A stretch of 64,000 bases of DNA from Pedobacter sp. MC2016-15 (GTDB lineage Bacteria; Bacteroidota; Bacteroidia; Sphingobacteriales; Sphingobacteriaceae): NCBI RefSeq assembly GCF_026239695.1, contig NZ_JAPIVS010000005.1:396007-460006 (forward strand), given 5' to 3'. The position numbers and the translations under genes were made by a program. This document shows positions 8,512 through 17,468 of the stretch, one piece after another. The notes below the pieces were generated by a model, which saw only the letters and a program-made list of their open reading frames with translations, was not told the DNA's origin and made no database searches. Position 1 is the stretch's first letter, and every line of letters starts with the position of its first letter.

Positions 8512-10023
8512 ATGATCTCAAAACGCCTCATTCTTTCCATTCTACTTTGTTTTACCATCTCTGCACTATCTGCTCAGAAGCTCAAATACTTCCAGGGGAC
8601 ATTTGAAGAAGCAAAAGCAGCAGCAAAAAAGCAGCGTAAGCTGATTTATGTAATGGTTGACTGGGGAAACAATACTGAGCCGAATTCTCCGCTTCCCCTG
8701 GATGATGAGTTGCTGAAAAAATATCACTCTGGTTTCATCTGTATTTATAAAAACGCGACGGCCAAAGCAGGCCTTAATGATCTTTATCAGAAGTATAACA
8801 TTTCCACATATCCAACTCATCTTTACCTGGATGCTGAAGGTAGCTTGCTGTTAAAGACGGTAGGTTTCAGAACCAACAAAGAGCCATACCTGACTGAAAC
8901 CGCGAAGGCGATACAGCTTTCTAAGGAAAAAACGCTCACAAAGTATCAACAAGAGTATGAAAAGGGCAGCAGGAATGAGCAATTTCTGAAAAACTACCTC
9001 CTGAAATATGATGAATTGGATATTCCTGTGAACCAGGAGGTGCTGGAGGCCTATGCCAATACCTTACCGGTAAATAAACTGGATGACTTTGAGACGATAT
9101 CATTCCTCATCCAGAGGGCTCCCGCTTTGTCTAGCATGGCTTATAAAATTACGCGTGTCTACCCTAAACTGACGGACAGTGTCTACAAGTCGCTTCCTTC
9201 CGCAAAAAGAGGGATCATCAACAACAGGATCATCAGATCTTCTTTGGCTATTGCCAAATCGAGAAAGGATGAAAAACTCGCTTTGGAAACAGCAGCATTT
9301 ACACAAAATACCTGGAGCAATAATTGGCAAAGAGGGATGACCGCCCGTACATATAACATGATGGAATATTATCTGGCGGTCAAAGATACCACCAAATACC
9401 TGAGCAATGCATCCAGTTATTATCAGCAGTATTATCTGATGCTCCGCGATTCTTTACACAGACAGGAGGGGCAGATGACACTGGGAAACCTGCCAAACCA
9501 GGCCAGCCAAAAAACAAGACCTATGATTCCGCAGGAACCCGTTATAGTAAAGTCTGATCCGAAAGCAGATTCTGCAAGGATTGTCACACAAGTCACGATG
9601 GTCACGAAAGTCGTAGCTCCCTCGATGGGAATCTCCAACATTGCGCCGAAAAGTCAAAACACCCGCGCGATGGAATATGCAATGACGTTAAATAATGGCG
9701 CCTGGACGATGTACACCATGAAAGCAAAAATTCCTGCTTACCTGTCTCAAGCCGTAATTTGGGTATATCGCTCGATTGAATTATTTCCGGAGAATCCGGC
9801 ATTCCATGATACGCTTGCACACCTGCTTTACCAGCAGCAAAAATATACGGAGGCCTTAACCTATCAGGAAAAAGCAGTTGTCCTTGCCAGAGCTGAAGCC
9901 AAAAATATAGCGGAGCTGATGGCAAGGTCAACCAATAAACCTGCGTTAAGCCCTGATCATGGGCAGAAAGCCATCGAAATGTATACCGCAGAGTTGGAAA
10001 AGATGAGGTCAAAGACCTTGTAA
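8512..10023 (+). CDS. Thioredoxin-fold protein lacking CXXC, with TPR-like C terminus
   Basis: 503 residues with a signal peptide (MISKRLILSILLCFTISALSAQ). Residues about 28-145 have the thioredoxin-like layout of bacterial DUF255/Thioredoxin_7 proteins: FEEAKAAAKKQRKLIYVMVDW, then YQKYNISTYPTHLYLDAEG with the cis-Pro. At the position of the redox motif the sequence reads WGNNTEPNS, so no CXXC is present and oxidoreductase activity is unlikely. The C-terminal part (about 390-480) is helical with a TPR-like pattern (AIWVYRSIELFPENPAFHDTLA, then a paired helix). The role is probably periplasmic scaffolding; unknown in detail. Confidence 0.75.
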   Translation: MISKRLILSILLCFTISALSAQKLKYFQGTFEEAKAAAKKQRKLIYVMVDWGNNTEPNSPLPLDDELLKKYHSGFICIYKNATAKAGLNDLYQKYNISTYPTHLYLDAEGSLLLKTVGFRTNKEPYLTETAKAIQLSKEKTLTKYQQEYEKGSRNEQFLKNYLLKYDELDIPVNQEVLEAYANTLPVNKLDDFETISFLIQRAPALSSMAYKITRVYPKLTDSVYKSLPSAKRGIINNRIIRSSLAIAKSRKDEKLALETAAFTQNTWSNNWQRGMTARTYNMMEYYLAVKDTTKYLSNASSYYQQYYLMLRDSLHRQEGQMTLGNLPNQASQKTRPMIPQEPVIVKSDPKADSARIVTQVTMVTKVVAPSMGISNIAPKSQNTRAMEYAMTLNNGAWTMYTMKAKIPAYLSQAVIWVYRSIELFPENPAFHDTLAHLLYQQQKYTEALTYQEKAVVLARAEAKNIAELMARSTNKPALSPDHGQKAIEMYTAELEKMRSKTL

Positions 10024-10027
10024 AGCT

Positions 10028-10609
10028 TTAATTCTGCTTTCTCACGTACTTCGTCAGAATAACGATGACTTGTCCTTCAATTCTGCCTTCAATCTGATCG
10101 GTATTGTTTTCAACCAATCTGATGTTCTTTACTACGGTCCCCAGCTTTGCATTTAAGCTGGATCCTTTCACATCAAGGGTTTTGGTCAGCACCACAGAGT
10201 CTCCTGTCTGCAGCGGGCTGCCCAGGGCATCTTTGTGTATTTCATCTGCCTCTGCAGCATCATCGTCGTCAAAAGCTTTTGCCCAGCTCAGTGTCTCATC
10301 TTCCAGGTACATCATGTCCAGCAGATCTGCTGCCCATCCCTCAGCGCTGAGTCTGTTTAACATGCGCCAGGAAACTACCTGCACCGAAGGAACTTCACTC
10401 CACATGCTTGTGCTCAGACAACGCCAGTGATTTTTATCCATCTCCTGAGATTTTTCGATTTGTGAATGACAGGTTCCGCAAATAAAGATGCTGTTATCAG
10501 CGGTCTGTACAGTTTGTGGGGGTACGGCATAAATTGTAAGGGCTGCTGCAGATTGACAGATTTCACAGGTATTATTGCTTCTCTGTTGTAGTTGTTGTTC
10601 CAGTAACAT
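10028..10609 (-). CDS. PhnA/YjdM domain zinc-ribbon protein
   Basis: 193 residues. The N-terminal zinc ribbon has C15-x2-C18 and C44-x2-C47 (CEIC, CGTC). The C-terminal module (about 128-193: GSPLQTGDSVVLTKTLDVKGSS, then LGTVVKNIRL and IEGQVIVILTKYVRK) is the PhnA domain. Known relatives were named for alkylphosphonate use, but this role is not established and no phosphonate genes lie nearby. Convergent with the preceding gene, 4 bp apart. Confidence 0.9.
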   Translation of the reverse strand: MLLEQQLQQRSNNTCEICQSAAALTIYAVPPQTVQTADNSIFICGTCHSQIEKSQEMDKNHWRCLSTSMWSEVPSVQVVSWRMLNRLSAEGWAADLLDMMYLEDETLSWAKAFDDDDAAEADEIHKDALGSPLQTGDSVVLTKTLDVKGSSLNAKLGTVVKNIRLVENNTDQIEGRIEGQVIVILTKYVRKQN

Positions 10610-10751
10610 CTATTTTCTTAAAAATTCTTTTTGTAAACAATTCGCGAATATAATTAATTTATCATACTAGTATCTACAATGTGACAGCTGCGCCCTTAAA
10701 ATCTTCTTCTCAGCTTTACATTTTTTCTGTATTTTAGTTTTTTCAGATCAT

Positions 10752-12632
10752 ATGAACCGACTTTTATCAGCTCTCCTCCTTTCCGCAACGGTTTTTTCCG
10801 CATCGGCACAACAAACTCAGAAACCCGTATTACATGGCCGCAACTGGATGGCCATTACCGGTAAGCCACTGGCCGCCACAGCCGGGGCCATCACTTTTCA
10901 GAAAGGTGGAAATGCCGTTGATGCAGCCTGTGCCATGCTTGCCGCAACCTGCACCATGTGGGATACGCTGAGCTGGGGAGGTGAAACGCAACTGCTGATC
11001 TATAATCCAAAAACTAAACAGGTGATCGCCATCAATGCGATGGGGGTGGCGCCTACAGGAGCTACGGCGGAGTTTTTTAAAAGTAAAGGGTACAACTTCC
11101 CACCGGAGTACGGACCGCTGGCGGCAACTACGCCCGGAACTGTGGGCGGACTGATCTATATCCTTTCCAACTATGGTACCTTAAGTCTGGAACAAGTGCT
11201 GGCACCGGCAATGGAGCTTGCTGCAGGTTATCCTATAGAAGCACAGGCAGCCAATGCCATGGAGCGCGGCAAGGCGCTGATCAAACAATGGCCATATAGC
11301 TCAAAGGTTTTCTTTACACATCCCGGAGAAAAAAGAGAAGCACCGGAAGCGGGAGAGATCTTTGTACAGAAAGACCTGCTGGCTACGCTGAGCAAATTGG
11401 TGGAGGCAGAAAAGAAAGCACTAAAACAGGGTAAGAACCGCAAACAGGCACTGATGGCCGCCTATGACAGGTTCTACAAGGGCGATATTGCTGAGGAGTT
11501 TGTGCGCGGTGCCAAAGAACAGGGGGGACTGATCACCATGAAGGACCTGGCAAACTGGAAACCTCTGGAAGAGAAACCGCTGATGGTGAACTACAAAGGT
11601 ATTGATGTGTACAAAATGCAGCAGTGGACACAAGGTCCGGTGATGCTGCAGGCGCTGAATATCCTGGAAAACTTCGACCTGAAAAGCATGGGCTACAACA
11701 GCACCAAATATATCCATACCTTATATCAGGCGATGAACCTGGCGTTTGCCGACCGCGATTTCTATTATGGAGATCCATATTTTACACCGGCAGAGCCGAT
11801 GAAGGGCCTGCTCAGCAAAGCTTATGCAAAAGAACGTGCGCAGCTGATCAGGTATGATAAAAACGATGCAAACATCGGCCCGGGCAATCCATATCCTTAT
11901 GAAGGAAAAACCAATCCTTATATCAATTTATTAAAAAGCCGCGGCTTTGAGATGGATACCAGCAAACGCAACTTTGCTCCCAAACATGACATGACCAACA
12001 ACTCTCCTAAAACTGAGTATCAGGACAGGCTGTGGCGCGGTACGACATCTGTGGAGGCTGCCGATAAAGAAGGATGGGTGGTATCTATTACACCAAGTGG
12101 CGGCTGGCTGCCAGCCTGTATTGCAGGAAATACGGGTATCGGCATGAGCCAGCGTATGCAGAGCTTTGTGCTCGATTCGGCGATTAACCCTTTCAACGTT
12201 GTTGCGCCGGGCAAAAGACCGAGAGTAACTTTGTCGCCGGCACTGGCACTCAAAGATGGCAAACCCTATTTATCTTCAGCGGTACAGGGTGGAGATACGC
12301 AGGATCAGAATCTGCTGCAGTTCTTTCTCAATGTCTCGGAGTTTGGCATGAACGTGCAACAGGCTTCGGAAGCGGCAAATATCAACACGAATCAGTTGTG
12401 GTTATCCCTGGGAGGTACAAAAACTTCAGACCGTGAGCCTAAAGCCGGACAAATGCTGCTGAACAGCAATACACCTGAAGCCATACGCACTGAACTGAAG
12501 AAAATGGGCTATAACCTGAGTTTTGGTGACCGCACGAGCGGACCGATCAATGCGATATTTTTCGACTGGAAACACAACAGTCTTTGGGGAGGTTCCAGCA
12601 ATCATGGTGAAGATTATGGCATAGGATGGTAA
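10752..12632 (+). CDS. Gamma-glutamyltransferase family protein
   Basis: 626 residues, of normal length for an unprocessed GGT-type Ntn-hydrolase, with a signal peptide (cleavage near SASAQ). N-terminal GNAVDAACAMLAA and ATTPGTVGGL are family blocks. The self-cleavage and nucleophile region reads GTTSVEAADKEGWVVS; the first Thr, residue 431, is the expected catalytic Thr that becomes the small-subunit N terminus. The family's usual TTHxSVVD is altered here, so the substrate may not be glutathione. It is probably periplasmic. Upstream 142 bp is AT-rich. It is followed by an RND efflux operon. Confidence 0.87.
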   Translation: MNRLLSALLLSATVFSASAQQTQKPVLHGRNWMAITGKPLAATAGAITFQKGGNAVDAACAMLAATCTMWDTLSWGGETQLLIYNPKTKQVIAINAMGVAPTGATAEFFKSKGYNFPPEYGPLAATTPGTVGGLIYILSNYGTLSLEQVLAPAMELAAGYPIEAQAANAMERGKALIKQWPYSSKVFFTHPGEKREAPEAGEIFVQKDLLATLSKLVEAEKKALKQGKNRKQALMAAYDRFYKGDIAEEFVRGAKEQGGLITMKDLANWKPLEEKPLMVNYKGIDVYKMQQWTQGPVMLQALNILENFDLKSMGYNSTKYIHTLYQAMNLAFADRDFYYGDPYFTPAEPMKGLLSKAYAKERAQLIRYDKNDANIGPGNPYPYEGKTNPYINLLKSRGFEMDTSKRNFAPKHDMTNNSPKTEYQDRLWRGTTSVEAADKEGWVVSITPSGGWLPACIAGNTGIGMSQRMQSFVLDSAINPFNVVAPGKRPRVTLSPALALKDGKPYLSSAVQGGDTQDQNLLQFFLNVSEFGMNVQQASEAANINTNQLWLSLGGTKTSDREPKAGQMLLNSNTPEAIRTELKKMGYNLSFGDRTSGPINAIFFDWKHNSLWGGSSNHGEDYGIGW

Positions 12633-12686
12633 TTTTTTTTCTTACATACATCATTCTATGATTTCTTTGATTACTTTTATCGCCTA

Positions 12687-13082
12687 ATGAAGGGATTTGT
12701 ATTTTATATATATCTGTGCCTCCTGCTATTCTGCGGAGGGCATGCTGTATATGCAAATACGCATCATCCACTGCATCCGCATGCTGCAGGACGCGACTTC
12801 GCCAAGAAGCCTCATAGCAAGCTCAGCAATAACGATCAGACTAATACCTTCTTTGAAGACGCAGAAATTGACGTTGAAGAAGAATACCTGGGCGATCATG
12901 ATGACCTTGATGCGGGAGCGAACAAGTTTGTGCCGGGTAAATACAGTTTGCCCGACTGGCTTTCTATCACTTCTGCAGAGCTTTTCATTTCCAACTTTTA
13001 CAACAACAGCTTTAATATCATTCCGCAGATCTGCGGTTATTCTTCTCCTCTGTATATCATACAGCGGGTATTGAGAATCTGA
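12687..13082 (+). CDS. Small secreted protein preceding RND operon
   Basis: 131 residues with a signal peptide (MKGFVFYIYLCLLLFCGG, cleavage near VYAN), a His-rich then acidic central part (DAEIDVEEEYLGDHDDLDAG) and a conserved-looking C-terminal tail SSPLYIIQRVLRI. I recall short proteins with a similar ending next to efflux operons in Pedobacter-type genomes, but no function is assigned. Two other frames are open here; this one is chosen for the signal peptide and codon pattern. It ends 81 bp before the adaptor gene. Confidence 0.6.
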   Translation: MKGFVFYIYLCLLLFCGGHAVYANTHHPLHPHAAGRDFAKKPHSKLSNNDQTNTFFEDAEIDVEEEYLGDHDDLDAGANKFVPGKYSLPDWLSITSAELFISNFYNNSFNIIPQICGYSSPLYIIQRVLRI

Positions 13083-13163
13083 GAGACACCATTGCCACAT
13101 TTTCATGTCCAATAGAACCCCCGGGTTCTTGTCCTCAAACGCTTATATACCCATTATTATCAA

Positions 13164-14246
13164 ATGAAGAGACTAGTTGTGTCCAATGGCTTAATCGCCT
13201 TGTTATGCCTTGCAAGCTGTGCACCTAAAAAAGAAGAAAAAAAAGAAGAAAGTAAGTTTACCGTTACTACTGCCATCAGAATCGATACATCCTTTACCAA
13301 ACAATATGTATCGCAAATTAAATCCGTAAGAAACATCGAGATCCGTTCTCAGGAAAAGGGTTTCCTTCAGAATATATATGTGGATGAAGGCCAGTTTGTT
13401 AAATCTGGTCAGCTCCTGTTCAGAATCATGCCAAAAGTGTACGAAGCAGAATTGCTGAAAGCACAGGCAGAGTACAAATCTGCGGAAATAGAACTGCAGA
13501 ATGCCAAAACGCTGGCCGACAAAAACATCGTTTCGAAAAACGAGCAGTCGGTAGCACAAGCCAAACTGGAACAGGCAAAAGCCGAAGTTTCTCTGGCTAA
13601 ATTACACCTGTCCTTTACTGAAATAAGAGCTCCCTTTGACGGTACGATCGACCGTATTCCGCTAAAACTGGGAAGCCTGATTGATGAAGGTGAACTGATG
13701 ACCAGCCTGTCTGACAACACACAGATGTTCGCTTACTTTAACGTTTCAGAACCCGAATACCTGGAATACCAGCAGAATGTAAAGGGGCGTGCCGACAGTA
13801 AAGTGAGTCTGCTGCTGGCCAATAATCAGCAATTGCCCTACAAGGGAAAAGTAGAGATCATCGAAGGTGAGTTTAACAACGAAACCGGAAATATCGCCTT
13901 CAGGGCAAAATTTCCAAACCCTGACAAGCTGTTAAAAAATGGGGAAACCGGTGAGGTACAAATGATCGTGCCGCTGCGCCAGGCAATGGTCATCCCGCAA
14001 AAAGCCACTTACGAAATCCAGGATAAAACTTATGTATTTGTCGTGGATGCCAGGGGTATCGTACACTCAAAAAACATCACCATCGCCGGCGAAATGCCCG
14101 ATCTGTATGTTGTTGCCAGCGGTTTAAGCGACAGCGATAAAATCCTGCTGGAAGGTGTGCAAAAGGTGAGAGACGATGACAAAATCAAGTTTGATTACCA
14201 GTCGCCACAAACCTGGATTACTTCACTGAGATTAAAAGCTGAATAG
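13164..14246 (+). CDS. RND efflux periplasmic adaptor (AcrA/MexA type)
   Basis: 360-residue membrane fusion protein. A lipoprotein signal ends in LASC with the acylated Cys at 19, followed by a Lys/Glu-rich linker. The lipoyl half-motifs are GFLQNIYVDEGQFVKSGQLLF (about 66-87) and FTEIRAPFDGTIDRIPLKLGSLI. An alpha-helical hairpin lies between them (about 90-145), and a C-terminal beta-barrel ends about residue 340. It is the first structural gene of a three-gene operon with inner-membrane pump and outer-membrane factor. Confidence 0.93.
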   Translation: MKRLVVSNGLIALLCLASCAPKKEEKKEESKFTVTTAIRIDTSFTKQYVSQIKSVRNIEIRSQEKGFLQNIYVDEGQFVKSGQLLFRIMPKVYEAELLKAQAEYKSAEIELQNAKTLADKNIVSKNEQSVAQAKLEQAKAEVSLAKLHLSFTEIRAPFDGTIDRIPLKLGSLIDEGELMTSLSDNTQMFAYFNVSEPEYLEYQQNVKGRADSKVSLLLANNQQLPYKGKVEIIEGEFNNETGNIAFRAKFPNPDKLLKNGETGEVQMIVPLRQAMVIPQKATYEIQDKTYVFVVDARGIVHSKNITIAGEMPDLYVVASGLSDSDKILLEGVQKVRDDDKIKFDYQSPQTWITSLRLKAE

Positions 14247-14300
14247 TTTCAGCCAGGCTGAAAGTACCATCCCAATTCATTTCATTAAAAAGAACAACCC

Positions 14301-17300
14301 ATGTTTAGTAAATTTATACAGAGGCCCGTACTCTCTATAGTCATCTCCCTGATCATTGTTTTCCTGGGATTCCTGGCTTTAAAGGGCATACCGGTCACAC
14401 AGTTCCCCTCCATCTCACCCCCAAAGGTGAACATTACAGCAGAATACCCCGGCGCCAACGGCGAGCTCATGATCAAATCGGTAATCATACCATTGGAAAG
14501 AGCCATCAACGGTGTTCCGGGCATGAAATATATGGCTTCAGATGCCGGTAACGATGGTGAGGCCACCATTCAGGTGGTCTTTAACCTCGGCACTGATCCC
14601 AATCAGGCATCGGTAAACATCCAGAACCGGGTGGCCTCGGTGGTGAACAAACTCCCGCCACTGGTAGTGCGTGAAGGGGTAAAAATCACCCGCGAGGAAT
14701 CCAACATGCTGATGTATATCAACTTGTTCAGTAAAGATCCCAAGACAGACCAGAAGTTCCTGTACAACTTTGCCGATATCAACATCCTGTCAGAATTAAG
14801 AAGGGTTGATGGTGTCGGAGTGGCCAATATTTTGGGTACACGCGAATATGCCATGAGGATCTGGCTCAAGCCCGATCGTATGCTGGCTTACAAAATCTCT
14901 GCCGATGAAGTGCTGGAAGCACTGAACCAGCAAAGTCTCGAAGCTTCACCGGGTAAAACGGGGGAGAGTTCCGGAAAAAGATCCCAGGCTTTTGAGTACG
15001 TGCTGAAATACTCCGGAAGGTTTACCACCAAGGAGCAGTATGCCAATATTATCCTGAGGTCTACCAAGGACGGGGAGATCCTGCGTCTGAAAGATGTGGC
15101 TAACGTAGAATTTGGTAGCGCCATGTACGATATCTATTCCAATCTGAACGGACATCCTTCGGCAGCGATCACGGTTAAGCAATCGTACGGAAGTAATGCG
15201 AGCCAGGTGATCAAGGATATCAAAGCCAAGATGGCGGAGATCAAGAAAACGTCTTTCCCCGACGGACTGGATTACGAGATCAGTTATGACGTATCCAAAT
15301 TCCTGGATGCCTCCATTGAAAAGGTGGTGCATACGCTGGTGGAGGCATTTATATTGGTAGGATTGGTGGTGTTCCTGTTTCTGGGCGACTGGCGTTCTAC
15401 GATAATCCCTGCCATTGCGGTACCGGTATCACTCATCGGAACCTTCGTTTTTATGCAGGTCTTTGGCATCACGCTCAACCTGATCACCCTGTTTGCCCTC
15501 GTGCTCGCCATTGGGGTCGTCGTCGATGATGCGATTGTAGTCATCGAGGCTGTCCATGCCAAAATGGAGGAGAAACATCTTTCACCGCTGAGAGCCACAC
15601 AGGAGGCGATGCATGAAATCAGTGGTGCGATCATTGCAATTACCTTCCTGATGGCAGCGGTGTTTGTACCTGTAGCCTTTATGTCGGGTCCCGTGGGGAT
15701 CTTTTACCGCCAGTTCTCCATTACCATGGCCACCGCCATTATCCTCTCGGGGGTAGTAGCGCTCACGCTGACACCCGCACTCTGTGCGATGCTGCTGAAG
15801 AACAACCATGGTAAAGCGAAAAAGAAAAATGCGCTGGATAAATTCCTCGATGGATTCAACAATGGCTTTAATAAGCTCACTGGCAGGTACCAGCACGTAC
15901 TTCGCCTGATTGTGAACCGCAGGATGCTCACCTTTGGGGTGCTGGTTGCTTTCTGCGTCGGCATCTTCTTCCTGAACAACAGCCTTCCATCGGGCTTTAT
16001 CCCAAATGAGGATCAGGGGATGTTTTATGCCATCATCCAGACGCCTCCGGGATCATCGCTGGAACGTACCAATCAGGTTGCCGAGAAGCTGCAGAAAATT
16101 GCAGAAACCGTTGAAGGAGTACAATCTGTATCGGCATTGGCCGGATATGAGATCCTTACCGAAGGTACGGGTGCCAACTCCGGTACCTGTCTGATCAACC
16201 TGAAGAGCTGGGAAGACCGCACACATTCTGTGCAGGAAATCATCCAGGAACTGGAAGAGAAAACTGAGGCAATCAATGGGGCCACGATAGAATATTTCCA
16301 GCCGCCAGCTGTGCCGGGATATGGTGCTGCCGGTGGATTTGAGCTGCGCCTGCTGGATAAGGCAGGGACAGGAGACTTCCATAAAATGGAAACGATCAGC
16401 AAGGACTTCGTGAGGGAACTCAGCAAACGTCCGGAGTTGTCCTCTGTATTTACGTTTTACAGTGCCAGTTTCCCGCAGTATATGCTGAAGGTGGACAATG
16501 ATATCGCAAAGCAAAAGGGGGTAACGATTGAGAATGCGATGAATACGCTGTCCACGCTGGTAGGTAGTAACTACGAAACCAACTTCATCAAGTTCGACCG
16601 TCAGTATAAAGTGATGGTACAGGCTTCGCCAGAATATCGTGCCCTGCCGGAGGATATACTGAAGTTATACGTGAAAAACGACCGTGATGAGATGGTACCT
16701 TTTTCTGCCTTCATGAAGATGGAGAAAGTATATGGTTTGTCGGAGATCACGCGTCACAATATGTACAATGCTTCTGAGATCAGCGGTGCATCGGCACCGG
16801 GTTATAGTAGTGGTGCCGCGATCCAGGCAATTACCGAGGTGGCTGGTAAAACGCTGCCAAGGGGCTGGGGTATCGACTGGGCGGGTATTTCCAAAGATGA
16901 GGTAGCGCGTGGTAATGAAGCGATCTACATCTTTATGATCTGTCTGGGTTTTGTGTACCTCGTGCTTGCCGCACAGTATGAAAGTTTTATCCTGCCTTTC
17001 GCCGTATTGCTTTCCCTGCCATGTGGTATTTTCGGCGCTTTCATGCTGCTGAAAATCTGTGGCCTGGAGAATAACATCTACGCGCAGGTAGCACTGGTGA
17101 TGCTCATCGGCTTGCTGGGTAAAAATGCCGTGCTGATTGTGGAGTTTGCCGTACAGAAGCATGCGCAGGGGGCCACAGTTATTGAGGCAGCGATGGAAGG
17201 TGCCGTAGTGAGGTTCCGTCCGATCCTGATGACATCCTTTGCGTTTATTGCGGGGCTGATCCCATTGGTTTTCGCCTCGGGACCCGGTAAAATCGGTAAC

Positions 17301-17468
17301 CGCACCATCGGCTCTGCCGCTGCCGGAGGGATGCTCTTAGGAACACTCTGCGGGGTGCTTGTCATCCCCGGGCTGTACTATATTTTCGGCAAAATCGCCG
17401 AGAAAAACCGCCTGGCCAAACATGAAGTTGAAAACCCATTAACAGAAGAAATCGATGACAATGTATAA
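14301..17468 (+). CDS. RND multidrug efflux permease (HAE1 family)
   Basis: 1055 residues with the typical duplicated plan: TM1 at about 10-30, a large periplasmic loop, TM2-6, a second loop, TM7-12. The proton-relay Asp pair is in GVVVDDAIVVIEAV in TM4. The start MFSKFIQRPVLSIVISLIIVFLG and the block TQFPSISPPKVNITAEYPGAN are diagnostic of HAE1 pumps of AcrB/MexB type. The stop lies 14 bp inside the next gene, so translation is coupled. Likely substrates are hydrophobic drugs or plant compounds; specificity is not visible. Confidence 0.96.
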   Translation: MFSKFIQRPVLSIVISLIIVFLGFLALKGIPVTQFPSISPPKVNITAEYPGANGELMIKSVIIPLERAINGVPGMKYMASDAGNDGEATIQVVFNLGTDPNQASVNIQNRVASVVNKLPPLVVREGVKITREESNMLMYINLFSKDPKTDQKFLYNFADINILSELRRVDGVGVANILGTREYAMRIWLKPDRMLAYKISADEVLEALNQQSLEASPGKTGESSGKRSQAFEYVLKYSGRFTTKEQYANIILRSTKDGEILRLKDVANVEFGSAMYDIYSNLNGHPSAAITVKQSYGSNASQVIKDIKAKMAEIKKTSFPDGLDYEISYDVSKFLDASIEKVVHTLVEAFILVGLVVFLFLGDWRSTIIPAIAVPVSLIGTFVFMQVFGITLNLITLFALVLAIGVVVDDAIVVIEAVHAKMEEKHLSPLRATQEAMHEISGAIIAITFLMAAVFVPVAFMSGPVGIFYRQFSITMATAIILSGVVALTLTPALCAMLLKNNHGKAKKKNALDKFLDGFNNGFNKLTGRYQHVLRLIVNRRMLTFGVLVAFCVGIFFLNNSLPSGFIPNEDQGMFYAIIQTPPGSSLERTNQVAEKLQKIAETVEGVQSVSALAGYEILTEGTGANSGTCLINLKSWEDRTHSVQEIIQELEEKTEAINGATIEYFQPPAVPGYGAAGGFELRLLDKAGTGDFHKMETISKDFVRELSKRPELSSVFTFYSASFPQYMLKVDNDIAKQKGVTIENAMNTLSTLVGSNYETNFIKFDRQYKVMVQASPEYRALPEDILKLYVKNDRDEMVPFSAFMKMEKVYGLSEITRHNMYNASEISGASAPGYSSGAAIQAITEVAGKTLPRGWGIDWAGISKDEVARGNEAIYIFMICLGFVYLVLAAQYESFILPFAVLLSLPCGIFGAFMLLKICGLENNIYAQVALVMLIGLLGKNAVLIVEFAVQKHAQGATVIEAAMEGAVVRFRPILMTSFAFIAGLIPLVFASGPGKIGNRTIGSAAAGGMLLGTLCGVLVIPGLYYIFGKIAEKNRLAKHEVENPLTEEIDDNV

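Noticed and set aside
12697..13112. Alternative frames over the small secreted protein
   Set aside because: They lack a signal peptide and have poor codon character compared with 12687-13082.
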